A stretch of DNA of 64,000 nt from Sphingobacteriales bacterium (GTDB lineage: Bacteria > Bacteroidota > Bacteroidia > Chitinophagales > LD1). The stretch covers positions 62,001 through 126,000 of the forward strand of contig JADFDM010000007.1 of the NCBI GenBank assembly GCA_018262795.1. The letters are read 5' to 3'. Below the pieces are notes generated by a model. The model ran no database searches, had not been told where the DNA came from, and saw nothing but the letters and a program-made list of their open reading frames with translations. Positions within the stretch are counted from its first letter, which is position 1. Every line of letters begins with the position of its first letter. A program made the position numbers and the translations under genes. This document shows positions 18,986-26,692 of this stretch, one piece after another.

Positions 18986-21127
18986 ATGTCCATTCGCATT
19001 CATAGCACACCAATCAAGCGCTGGCCCGGCAGAGGAATCTGTTTGGCAACTTTGCTGTTGCTATTGATAAGCGGCTCGGTGCAAGCGGCTCGCGACTCCA
19101 CCAACATCCGCAGAGCCGACTACTATATTGATGACGACCAAGAACGCATTGATATGTTAGATGGAGTGTTAGATCATCGGGTGGACGTAGGCGACCTAGC
19201 AGAAAGTGTGCATGCAAGTAAAATCTATTTTGACCTCATTGACTCTATACAACGCTTAATTGATAGACCTGTTTTTGATGAAGGCCGAAAAAAACTCTTT
19301 CGCGATCATGTGTATCTGCAAATGCGGAAAGTAACCTACCGCAGTTTCACCAACATCAAGCGTTTTGATAATCAGTTCCATTTTATTCTATCCGAAATCA
19401 ACGGTATTCAGCAGGGAAATCTTCTACAGCGATTGGTCGGGAATATTCCACAGGCCTTCAACACTTTCGGCATTTTTAAAAATGAAAGTTGTGCCGATTC
19501 ATTTTTAATAGAAGCCGCTGCCTACCGCCCCGATGTGGTATTTAAACTCTACGATAGCTATTATAAAAATAGTTATGCCGCTCATGTACTCGAAGAAACT
19601 GCAAAGACGGCCCCCGTTACCGCCAAACGATATTTCAACAAGGGCGATCCTATTTATGAAATATTGAAGAAGAGTAACGACACGGCTGTAAAAGTAATTG
19701 TGCAGATAATGACCCGATACACCCGCAGATCAAATGCCTTTACGCTGCTGGATGATATTGTTCATGGCTCGCTGACAATAGAAAAAGCCGATGCCATTGG
19801 CCGATCACCGCAAAAATATCTGAAGGCCATGTTGCAAATTCGCAGCCGCCCCAATCCGCTGGGAGTGCACTCCATCGAAAGCGAACTGGAAGTGTATTCT
19901 CTGAAATTTATAAGGGTGATTAACGACCTGCACAATGAAAAAGATGCGGTGCGGTTTGCTTCCATCGAGAATTTCTCTGCCGAAGAATTATACACGCTTA
20001 TGGTATATAGCGAAGAAGAAATTTTCACCTCTTCGTTCAACGGTCTTTTCGATCGGATGATGGTGAAGCTGGGGCCTGTTTCCGGCTTTGAGTTTTTGCA
20101 GAAGGTAGGGGATAATCGTTTTAGAACCTTCATTAAAATGAGTGCCGGCTTCGGAAAATTAAGACCTTTTCTACAAAGCATGACCCCACTGTATCAGCAG
20201 TTGCTAATGATAAAATTTGCCAGTGGCCTCAGCGATTACCGTGATCTTTCTCAAGCTGTAGAAGTAGCCGATGCCTTTGGCAGCATAACCGATACCTTAG
20301 TGCTGAAAATTCTGCGCAGCACCGTCAAAATTGAATACATCAAACGAATGACTCTACACGATGCCAGAGGAGTAGCTATTTACGGATTGCTTTCTAATCT
20401 ATTTGTGGACAGAAATATCGGCAGTTCAGATTGGTTTGCTTCGGTGGCTCAGCAATATTCGCTGCCCAGTTTTGATAAGGTAAGTAATGAACTGCTTTTC
20501 GATCGCGATAATATTGACCGTTGGCTGATTTATTTTTATGATGATGAAGATGGCGACATGTCCTTTACCTCCTTTATGAAATCATTTGTTGACTCTAACT
20601 GGCAGGTCATTGATTCCGGCATTTATGTGATTATTCAGTCCACACATGGTCGGGAGGTTCAGATATATGCCAACAAACCTAAGCATGAATATGACGGGCA
20701 GGAGAAACTGGAAAATATTTTTGCTGATAATGGATTTGAGCCAAACGTGATGGTGCATCGAGGGCACAGTTATTACGCTTTCAAAACCATTGAAAAATTA
20801 AAAGACAACACGCAGATATTTGTGCTGGGTTCCTGCGGAGGGTATCACAATATATCCGGCATTATTGAGCGTGCACCCGATGCCAGCATCATCTCTTCCA
20901 AACAAATTGGAACCATGTTCGTGAACAATCCGATGCTGAAAATTATGGCCGATAGAATCAGAGAGGGACAGGATGTGGATTGGCCCTCGATGTGGAGTGA
21001 GTTGGCGGTAGCATTAAAAGACAACCCCAAGGCTTACGAAAGGTTTCAAGATTACATCCCTCCACATAAAAACCTAGGGGCTATCTTCATCAAAACATAT
21101 AATCGCCTCATGCAGGAGGCCAACTAA
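18986..21127 (+). CDS. Secreted protein with C-terminal caspase-like His/Cys domain (paralogue 2)
   Basis: The 713-residue product is a shorter relative of the gene just before it: one helical module (from about residue 192, with VLEETAKTAP...AKRYF and LLDDIVHG) and the same C-terminal domain with MVHRGHSYY (His591, Gly593, His594) and LGSCGGY (Cys617). The His-to-Cys spacing is identical in both, as is the ending DYIPPHKNLGAIFIK (DYIPPQKNLESTFIR in paralogue 1). The N-terminus is a Sec signal (LLLLLISGSVQAA) after a basic stretch. No T9SS sorting domain is visible, so it should remain periplasmic or leave by another route. The gene is translated from an ATG two bases after its partner and ends ten bases from the convergent thx gene. 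Confidence 0.8.
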   Translation: MSIRIHSTPIKRWPGRGICLATLLLLLISGSVQAARDSTNIRRADYYIDDDQERIDMLDGVLDHRVDVGDLAESVHASKIYFDLIDSIQRLIDRPVFDEGRKKLFRDHVYLQMRKVTYRSFTNIKRFDNQFHFILSEINGIQQGNLLQRLVGNIPQAFNTFGIFKNESCADSFLIEAAAYRPDVVFKLYDSYYKNSYAAHVLEETAKTAPVTAKRYFNKGDPIYEILKKSNDTAVKVIVQIMTRYTRRSNAFTLLDDIVHGSLTIEKADAIGRSPQKYLKAMLQIRSRPNPLGVHSIESELEVYSLKFIRVINDLHNEKDAVRFASIENFSAEELYTLMVYSEEEIFTSSFNGLFDRMMVKLGPVSGFEFLQKVGDNRFRTFIKMSAGFGKLRPFLQSMTPLYQQLLMIKFASGLSDYRDLSQAVEVADAFGSITDTLVLKILRSTVKIEYIKRMTLHDARGVAIYGLLSNLFVDRNIGSSDWFASVAQQYSLPSFDKVSNELLFDRDNIDRWLIYFYDDEDGDMSFTSFMKSFVDSNWQVIDSGIYVIIQSTHGREVQIYANKPKHEYDGQEKLENIFADNGFEPNVMVHRGHSYYAFKTIEKLKDNTQIFVLGSCGGYHNISGIIERAPDASIISSKQIGTMFVNNPMLKIMADRIREGQDVDWPSMWSELAVALKDNPKAYERFQDYIPPHKNLGAIFIKTYNRLMQEAN

Positions 21128-21137
21128 AGTTTCCCGG

Positions 21138-21344
21138 TTATTCTTCTGTTTTCTTTTTGGCTACTTTTTTTGCAGCCGCTTTCTTTACAGGCTTTACCGC
21201 CTTTGTAGCTTTCGTAGCTTTTGCCTTTTTAGGGGCGGCTTCTTTTTTAGGTGCAGCGGCCTTTTTCACTTTGTGCGGACGTGAATTTCCGTATGACCCT
21301 TTAAACGTTTTCCCTTTGCGGGTTCTTTTGTCTCCTCTTCCCAT
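21138..21344 (-). CDS. thx: 30S ribosomal protein bTHX with Lys/Ala tail
   Basis: The first ~27 residues (MGRGDKRTRKGKTFKGSYG, then NSRPHK) match the THX family, a tiny basic protein sitting at the top of the 30S head that was first found in Thermus. The remaining ~40 residues are an AKKPA-type low-complexity tail (KKAAAPKKEAAPKKAKATKATK...), which resembles histone H1 or the C-terminal tails of some HU proteins. The tail is not part of the original short THX; extended forms are seen in Bacteroidota. The gene lies tail-to-tail with the caspase-like operon and about 140 bases from the end of the HU gene on the same strand, with a terminator between. Confidence 0.85.
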   Translation of the reverse strand: MGRGDKRTRKGKTFKGSYGNSRPHKVKKAAAPKKEAAPKKAKATKATKAVKPVKKAAAKKVAKKKTEE

Positions 21345-21428
21345 GGTTTAAAAATTTTTGATGTGCGAATAAAGCAAATCTTTTTGCATTGTTTTTAATC
21401 ACTACAAAAATGCGGCAACGGTGCGAAT

Positions 21429-21464
21429 AAAAAAAACCTGAAGTTTTGTCTTCAGGTTTTTTCC
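21429..21464 (-). terminator. Terminator of the HU gene
   Basis: CCTGAAG (21437-21443) pairs with CTTCAGG (21450-21456), flanked by an A-run on one side and a T-run on the other, so it can act in both directions. Orientation of the neighbours means it ends the HU transcript before thx. Confidence 0.85.
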
Positions 21465-21481
21465 ATAGCCGTCAAAAGGAT

Positions 21482-21757
21482 TTACTTATTCACCTTTTTA
21501 GAAAGCTCGGTACCGGCTTTGAATTTTGCAACCTTCTTCGCCTTAATTGTGATTTCTTTCCCCGTACGAGGGTTGCGACCTTTGCGGGCAGCGCGCTTTG
21601 AAACGGAAAATGTACCAAAACCTACCAGCGTAACTTTTCCACCTTTTGAAAGGGTAGAGGTAACTCCGGTAATGATTGAATCTAATGCATCAGCAGCTTG
21701 CCCTTTGGTCAGCTTCGCATCTTTGGCAATTTTGTCAACGAGTTCTCCTTTGTTCAT
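21482..21757 (-). CDS. HU family DNA-binding protein
   Basis: The 91-residue protein starts MNKGELVDKIAKDAKLTKGQ and includes the strong family signature VGFGTFSVSKRAARKGRNP with GRNPRTG and IKAKKVAKFKAG at the arm and C-terminal strand. HU dimers bend and package DNA. The frame is open for 36 further codons upstream, but the start at 21757 gives the standard HU length and lies just downstream of a near-perfect promoter, which places the upstream codons outside the transcript. It stands as a single-gene unit with its own promoter and terminator. Confidence 0.96.
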   Translation of the reverse strand: MNKGELVDKIAKDAKLTKGQAADALDSIITGVTSTLSKGGKVTLVGFGTFSVSKRAARKGRNPRTGKEITIKAKKVAKFKAGTELSKKVNK

Positions 21758-21795
21758 AACAAATTGTTTAGAGTTAAATAATGATTTTAGCCCGA

Positions 21796-21825
21796 CAAAT
21801 ATATGCCGGTTCGCTATCATGCAAA
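21796..21825 (-). promoter_or_regulatory. Promoter of the HU gene
   Basis: On the minus strand TTTG (21822-21825) is followed after 18 bases by TATATTTG (21796-21803), matching the Bacteroidota sigma-A consensus TTTG / TAnnTTTG. Transcription would start about 30-35 bases before the HU start codon, giving a short leader. Confidence 0.8.
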
Positions 21826-22057
21826 AACAATTACCGCTGAAAGTGTTGATAAGTCTGCGTTTCAAACAGTTTTACGAGGAGAATAAGGTTGCCGATTGTT
21901 GAAAATAGAGTGTTATCTTGTACTGATTAAAGTGATTTTTTATCGGGGTAGAATATTCTAAAATCACTGAAGAGTCTATTTTTCACTACTGCGTTATTCT
22001 TTACTTTGCTGTAAATTTAGCAAGCGCAAACGCAACCCAAAAGAAACAGAACAGCCT

Positions 22058-22549
22058 ATGCCCAGCTTTGATATAGTCAGTAAAGTAGACCCACAAAAAG
22101 TGGAGAACGCCATCAACGTGGCCCGGAAAGAAATTCTGAACCGATACGACTTTCACGGCTCTAAAACAGAGATTGATTTCAACAAAAAGGACTTGGTTTT
22201 ACAGATCACCACAGAGAACGATATGCGGATGAATGCTATTGTGGATATTATTATTACCCGAGGGGCAAAGCAGGGTATTGATCCACGAAGTTATGATGTA
22301 AGTCAAGAGCACTACGCATCGGGCGCAATGGTGAAGAAAGAAATCAAACTAAAAAATGGTTTGGATGCTGAAGCCATCAAGAAAGTGATGAAGGCAGTAA
22401 AAGATACAGGCGCAAAAGTGCAGTCTCAAAAAATGGAAGACATCGTGCGCGTAAACGGAAAGAAGATAGATGAACTACAGATGATTATGGCTACCTTGAG
22501 GAATGGAGACTTTGGTTATCCTTTACAGTTCGAAAACATGAAAAGCTAA
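22058..22549 (+). CDS. yajQ: YajQ family nucleotide-binding protein
   Basis: The 163-residue protein begins MPSFDIVSKVDPQKVENAIN and holds the family stretch NRYDFHGSKTEIDF, with two ferredoxin-like domains expected. YajQ homologues bind nucleotides (c-di-GMP in Xanthomonas) and tRNA; in most bacteria the role is unknown. The full length is standard (about 163). It is followed after 17 bases by the ybaB gene, so they are likely one transcript. Confidence 0.94.
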   Translation: MPSFDIVSKVDPQKVENAINVARKEILNRYDFHGSKTEIDFNKKDLVLQITTENDMRMNAIVDIIITRGAKQGIDPRSYDVSQEHYASGAMVKKEIKLKNGLDAEAIKKVMKAVKDTGAKVQSQKMEDIVRVNGKKIDELQMIMATLRNGDFGYPLQFENMKS

Positions 22550-22566
22550 AAACTAAAACAACGATT

Positions 22567-22866
22567 ATGGCATTCTTAGATCAGATGAAACAATTAATGG
22601 AACTGAAACAAAAGATGGAAGAGGCAAAAAAACGTCTCGAAGCTATCGAAGTAATTTCTGAAAATGAGTACGTAAGAGTTACGGCAAATGGTAACCGGAA
22701 AGTGAAAAACGTTGAGATATTGAAGCAGGATGACAAAGAAATATTGGAAGGGAAACTTCAGTCGGCCATTAATGAAGTGATAGAAAAGGCAGAAAATGTA
22801 CTTCAGAGCGAAATGATGGGAGCTACCAAAGGAATGATGCCCGACAGTTTGCCTGGAATGGGTTGA
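22567..22866 (+). CDS. YbaB/EbfC family nucleoid-associated protein
   Basis: The 99-residue protein is a short helix-strand-helix protein (LDQMKQLMELKQKMEEAKKRL, with the central VTANGNRKVKNVEI strands), as in YbaB/EbfC, a dimeric DNA-binding protein that coats the chromosome. It usually sits next to dnaX or recR; here it follows yajQ instead. The C-terminal Met/Gly-rich tail (GMMPDSLPGMG) is typical for the family. Confidence 0.9.
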   Translation: MAFLDQMKQLMELKQKMEEAKKRLEAIEVISENEYVRVTANGNRKVKNVEILKQDDKEILEGKLQSAINEVIEKAENVLQSEMMGATKGMMPDSLPGMG

Positions 22867-23199
22867 GGAGTTATGATTCTTTTAATGAAGTTCGATACAT
22901 TTTCTAATAGCTCTCCGGGTAGCTTTTGTCAATTACACAGTAGAAATAGCCCTTAAATTCAGTTAGATTAAAAAGGAGACTTAATTCTATCAAGAGTCAG
23001 CTCCCGGCAGGCTAGTCGTTTTATCTTACAAGAACATTTTAAACCATAAGAGGCTTCTGGTTTTTGCCCATTATGATTGATAGAACAGGAAGAATAGGTG
23101 GAGGGCTAACTAATCTGCTATCAAAATCACGAGGTAATATAAATCGTTGGGGAGATGGACACTTTCCGGCAATACCATCGGTGCAAAGGAAGAAGCAGA
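22867..23199. other. Gene-free stretch before the DUF6922/AbiEii remnant
   Basis: No convincing coding frame or structured element. The sequence just before the DUF6922 start is partly open in frame (ATG at 23155), but those residues look non-native, so the 5' end of the DUF6922 gene may itself be rearranged. Confidence 0.4.
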
Positions 23200-23529
23200 A
23201 TGGTTGTTCTGTATTATCTTTACCTCATAGCTGAAAAGCAAAAACCGGTATTTGAAAAGCGCATTTTCTGGGATGTGGATTTTGAAAAGTTGGATTATGA
23301 TGGCAAAGCCAACTTCATTATTGAGCGGGTGTTTGAGCGGGGCGATGTGCAAGACATCCGCAACTGCCGCAGATACTATGGCGATGAAAAGGTGGCCGAG
23401 GCATTGACGAAAGCAAAATGGCTTTCGCTTGATACGATCTCATTAGCCTGTGCAGTTTTAGGGAATAAATTAACTGATTACCGATGCTACATTACAGCAC
23501 AGTCGAACCCGCAACACTGGATATACTGA
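23200..23529 (+). CDS. DUF6922-type protein, partner of AbiEii-like toxin
   Basis: The core reads FWDVDFEKLDYDGKANFIIE and ERVFERGDVQDIRNCRRYYGDEKV, which I recognise as the DUF6922 family of small proteins found in front of AbiEii/AbiGii-type nucleotidyltransferase genes in Bacteroidota. By position it would be the antitoxin-like partner, but this is not proved for the family. I chose the ATG at 23200 (109 residues), which has AGGAAG eight bases upstream; an ATG at 23155 is possible. It overlaps the toxin frame by 46 bases. Since the toxin gene is broken, this gene may be an orphan in decay, and its N-terminus (MVVLYYLYLIAEKQKP) already looks altered. Confidence 0.65.
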   Translation: MVVLYYLYLIAEKQKPVFEKRIFWDVDFEKLDYDGKANFIIERVFERGDVQDIRNCRRYYGDEKVAEALTKAKWLSLDTISLACAVLGNKLTDYRCYITAQSNPQHWIY

Positions 23530-24053
23530 AAGGGCTTTGCGCTATTCCTGAACTCGAGAATTTTTTTCTGGTAGGAGGCACTTGCCTGTCACTTCGATAT
23601 GGTCATCGAACTTCTGAGGATTTAGATTTGTTTTCGACCGTAGATTTTAATAATGAAGAAATTATTGCGGCAGTAAAAAATTACTTCCCCCAGTTCAACT
23701 ATAAGAATACCAAAAATCCGGTAGGCATTTTCTGTTTCATTGAAAATGTGAAAGTGGATATTATGCAGTACTCATTTACCTGTTGCAACCATTCAAAATG
23801 AGGAGAGCATAAGGTTGTATAGCGATTGGGATATAGCCGCTATGAAGATTCAAGCCATCTTAGGAAAAAGAAAGAAAAATGATTGCCGGAGTTTACATGA
23901 GTTGCTAAAGCATTATTCTCTTCAGCAAATAATGGGTTGGCATTAATAGAAGTATCTGAATCAATTGTAAACATCGGCATTCCTTATGCCCTCACCTGCT
24001 TTACCGATGCTGATGAAAGTGAAGCCCCCATTAGTCTGAAAGCCCAAGCATGA
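23484..24053 (+). pseudogene. Broken AbiEii/AbiGii-type nucleotidyltransferase toxin
   Basis: The first 100 or so residues are intact: FFLVGGTCLSLRYGHRTSEDLDLFS is the nucleotidyltransferase GG...SxDLD motif, with the third acidic residue in VKVDIMQY. The frame then stops at 23799-23801. The matching continuation (NEESIRLYSDWDIAAMKIQA, then KKNDCRSLHELLKHYSLQQ) is in the next frame and stops at about 23944-23946; a third frame carries IPYALTCFTDADESE, the usual C-terminal signature, to a stop at 24051-24053. So at least two frameshifts (near 23780 and near 23940) break one ancestral gene of ~185 codons. Type IV TA toxins of this family transfer nucleotides to tRNA acceptor stems; this copy cannot be made whole. 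Confidence 0.8.
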
Positions 24054-24071
24054 GAAAAGGTGAGCGACTAT

Positions 24072-25061
24072 TTAAAGTAGTCCCTTCTCCAATAAATACT
24101 CCGCTATTTGCACGGCATTGGTAGCTGCCCCTTTGCGCAGGTTGTCAGAAACAATCCAGCAGTTGAGGGTGTTGGCTTGGGTTTCATCTCTGCGAAGGCG
24201 GCCCACAAAAGTTTCGTCTCTATCATGTGCATCAATGGGCATGGGGTATTTTAAGTTCTTCACATCGTCCACCACCACAACCCCCGGTGAATGAGAAAGC
24301 AGATGGCGCAGTTCTTCTATATCAAAGTCATTTTCAAATTCAATATTCACACTTTCGCTGTGTCCGCCAATAGTGGGAATACGCACCGTAGTAGCAGTCA
24401 CTCGGATGGATTCATCACCCATTATCTTTTGAGTTTCCTTCACCATCTTCATTTCCTCTTTGGTGTAGCCGTTCTCTAAAAACACATCAATGTGAGGCAG
24501 AGCATTTAGGTCAATTTGATAAGGGTAAGCCATTTCGCCTTTGATTCCTGCGCGTTCATTCATCATTTGATCCACTGCTTTTTTGCCCGTTCCGGTAACA
24601 CTTTGGTAGGTAGAAACCACTACGCGCTTTATTTTGTATTTGTCGTGCAGCGGCTTCAGCACCACTACCATTTGAATGGTGGAGCAGTTGGGATTGGCAA
24701 TTATCCTATTGGAGGATGTGAGTACATCGGCATTCACTTCGGGCACCACTAAAGGAATATTCGGCTCCATGCGCCAAGCCGAAGAATTGTCAATAACGGT
24801 GCAGCCGATTTCGGCAAACTTTGGGGCGATTTCTTTGGAGGTGGCACCCCCTGCACTAAAAATAGCCACTTGTGGTTTTCTTTCGATGGCGGTTTGCCAA
24901 CTCACCACCTCATAGTCGCTGCCTTTAAACGAAACTTTTTTGCCCACACTTTTTTCAGAAGCCACGGGAATTAATTCCGTTACAGGGAAATTCCGCTCGG
25001 CCAACACTTGCAACATTTTAGAGCCGACTAAGCCGGTGGCTCCTACCACAGCTACTTTCAT
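24072..25061 (-). CDS. asd: Aspartate-semialdehyde dehydrogenase
   Basis: The 329-residue enzyme begins with the NADP-binding strand-loop MKVAVVGATGLVGSKML and has the catalytic Cys126 in NPNCSTIQ. Later motifs (SVTGTGKKAVDQM, and RIPTIGGHSESVNIEFE containing the catalytic His) are in place. It reduces aspartyl phosphate to the semialdehyde that leads to lysine/diaminopimelate, threonine and methionine. Length is standard. It is a single gene facing the broken toxin gene and transcribed in the same direction as, and 45 bases after, the esterase gene. Confidence 0.97.
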   Translation of the reverse strand: MKVAVVGATGLVGSKMLQVLAERNFPVTELIPVASEKSVGKKVSFKGSDYEVVSWQTAIERKPQVAIFSAGGATSKEIAPKFAEIGCTVIDNSSAWRMEPNIPLVVPEVNADVLTSSNRIIANPNCSTIQMVVVLKPLHDKYKIKRVVVSTYQSVTGTGKKAVDQMMNERAGIKGEMAYPYQIDLNALPHIDVFLENGYTKEEMKMVKETQKIMGDESIRVTATTVRIPTIGGHSESVNIEFENDFDIEELRHLLSHSPGVVVVDDVKNLKYPMPIDAHDRDETFVGRLRRDETQANTLNCWIVSDNLRKGAATNAVQIAEYLLEKGLL

Positions 25062-25106
25062 TGTTTATAAGATTTCTTTTGAGGCTGCAATTATCGGAAA
25101 GATGCT

Positions 25107-26576
25107 TCAGTTCTTTACAACTTTCCGGGTAGTGTTTTTCACTTTCAGCAAATAAATGCCGGCCGGTAAAGCAGCGACCGATAGTTGTTGTTCCTTGGCG
25201 GTGATAGGAACCCGCGCTAAAATTCTCCCGGTGATATCTAAGAGTAAAATATTCTCCCCGCTAAGATTTTCGTTCAACTGCACCTGCAACACATTCGCTG
25301 TAGGGTTAGGATATACGCTGAAATCGGCAGTGGATTCATTTATCTCGCGCACATCATTGGGCAGCCAAGAGGTATCGCAGGGAGCATCAAAAAAATGCAA
25401 CGTTCTTTTGTTGTAATCGCTGAAAAACTGATGGGCGGCATACATAGCATCTACCTGCGTACTCATAAATATTTTTTCGGCTGCCGGTAGAGAAATAAAA
25501 TAAGGGTAAGAAAATGGAGTTGCCAGAATGCGGGCAAAGACCGTATCGGAGGCATAAAGCATGTAATAGTCACTATCCATCAGATGGTTGTTCTGCAATT
25601 CGGTGAACAGGTGGCCGGCCAATGTGCTGTTGATGTTTCCATCGCGCATAAAGCGTTCGGGATAGACCGGGGAGTGATCTTGCAAAAAGTAATTGGTGCA
25701 GATGCTGCGACTGGCGAGCGTGTTGTGATCGGCCAGTGCATCAGCATTTCCTTGAGGCCCTACGTTCGGATGATTGTCATATTTTGCCATACACCATTGA
25801 ATGGGAACTTGGGTCATATTCATGAGTAATTGAGAAGACTGCGCGCAGTACGACACAGCCGCGCTCCACCCAAAAAGCGTGGCCACCTCAGGTGAAAAAT
25901 TACCTCCGTTGCTCATCCCGACTGCATAATATTTGGTAGCACCATTCGTAATGCCGCGCAGCCGAAAGGTATCCATCAGTATTTTGATATTGGCAAGATC
26001 CACATTCGTTGCCGAGTCATAAGGTAGGGTTGCCCAGCGCAGTTTGCCATCGCTGTCAAAGTCGGTCTGCTTGGTGATCTCCTCCGCTTCGGTAATGATG
26101 AAAGCAAAAGTATCGGCCACGGCATCGTGCAAAAATTGCCGATAGTCTAACAAAGTAATCCAGTTAGCAGCCGCGCCACCGCTTCCGTGGAAACAAAAAA
26201 TTACACCTTTGAAATGGGGAGGGAAGTAAGAATAAACTTCCTTCAAGGTGTCGCGACCCATGATTGATTCATGTTGAATATTGATAGTGCCGATAGTGCG
26301 AAAGTTGGCGGAGACTGAAATATTCTGTGCCGGCATTAGAAGTTTGGTGTGCCATTCATCTTGGCTTTCGAGAGAAGAAACATCGCCCGCCCAATGATCG
26401 AAAACCTGAGCAGAAGGAATAGCGTTGCACCAAATATCTACCGTGTCACCTGCACTATAATTTCCACTGCCATAACCATTATTCACCGTAAGGGAATAGG
26501 TTTGCGCCACTGAAATCATGCAGAAACCGACTATCAGTAAGTTTAGGAAGGCGAGTTGTAATAAATATCTTTTCAT
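25107..26576 (-). CDS. Secreted alpha/beta-hydrolase (esterase-like) with T9SS type A sorting domain
   Basis: The 489-residue protein has a signal peptide (ISVAQ end), an InlB-B-repeat-like domain (~30-92, with SAGDTVDIWCNAIPS and FDHWAGD), an alpha/beta-hydrolase domain with oxyanion stretch FCFHGSGG and nucleophile elbow GMSNGG (Ser222), and a C-terminal type A sorting domain (~417-489; VYPNPTANVLQV, LPAGIYLLKV). It should be exported across the outer membrane by the T9SS and be anchored or released. The hydrolase part resembles PHB-depolymerase/feruloyl-esterase-like proteins; the substrate is unknown. Its first codons lie inside the left copy of the 101-bp direct repeat, and a second, useless copy of its start region is present 1.6 kb away. 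Confidence 0.85.
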   Translation of the reverse strand: MKRYLLQLAFLNLLIVGFCMISVAQTYSLTVNNGYGSGNYSAGDTVDIWCNAIPSAQVFDHWAGDVSSLESQDEWHTKLLMPAQNISVSANFRTIGTINIQHESIMGRDTLKEVYSYFPPHFKGVIFCFHGSGGAAANWITLLDYRQFLHDAVADTFAFIITEAEEITKQTDFDSDGKLRWATLPYDSATNVDLANIKILMDTFRLRGITNGATKYYAVGMSNGGNFSPEVATLFGWSAAVSYCAQSSQLLMNMTQVPIQWCMAKYDNHPNVGPQGNADALADHNTLASRSICTNYFLQDHSPVYPERFMRDGNINSTLAGHLFTELQNNHLMDSDYYMLYASDTVFARILATPFSYPYFISLPAAEKIFMSTQVDAMYAAHQFFSDYNKRTLHFFDAPCDTSWLPNDVREINESTADFSVYPNPTANVLQVQLNENLSGENILLLDITGRILARVPITAKEQQLSVAALPAGIYLLKVKNTTRKVVKN

Positions 26577-26663
26577 TTGGAAAGTTTTTGGTTGAATAGC
26601 GCGAACTCAACAAAGTTCGATATACTATCTGAAACTATTACATTTAACCACATGAAGTATTTT
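26563..26663. repeat. 101-bp direct repeat, left copy
   Basis: Perfectly identical to 28209-28309 by base-by-base reading. It contains the start of the esterase gene (minus strand) on its left edge and, on its right edge, an ATGAAGTATTTT that is the beginning of the lamin-tail gene, here a dead copy. It therefore represents the original divergent intergenic region. Confidence 0.97.
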
Positions 26664-26665
26664 TG
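26658..26665 (+). promoter_or_regulatory. Possible -7 element created at the insertion junction
   Basis: TATTTTTG matches TAnnTTTG. The first six bases belong to the 101-bp repeat and the last two to the inserted DNA, so the match exists only because of the insertion. It lies 28 bases before the SGNH start codon. No good -33 TTTG is present, so confidence is low. Confidence 0.3.
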
Positions 26666-26692
26666 TGTGTTTATAAAATAAGGTAATTAGGA

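Noticed and set aside
21482-21865. Longer HU reading frame from 21865
   Set aside because: A near-perfect promoter lies inside the extra codons, and the extension is absent from HU proteins.
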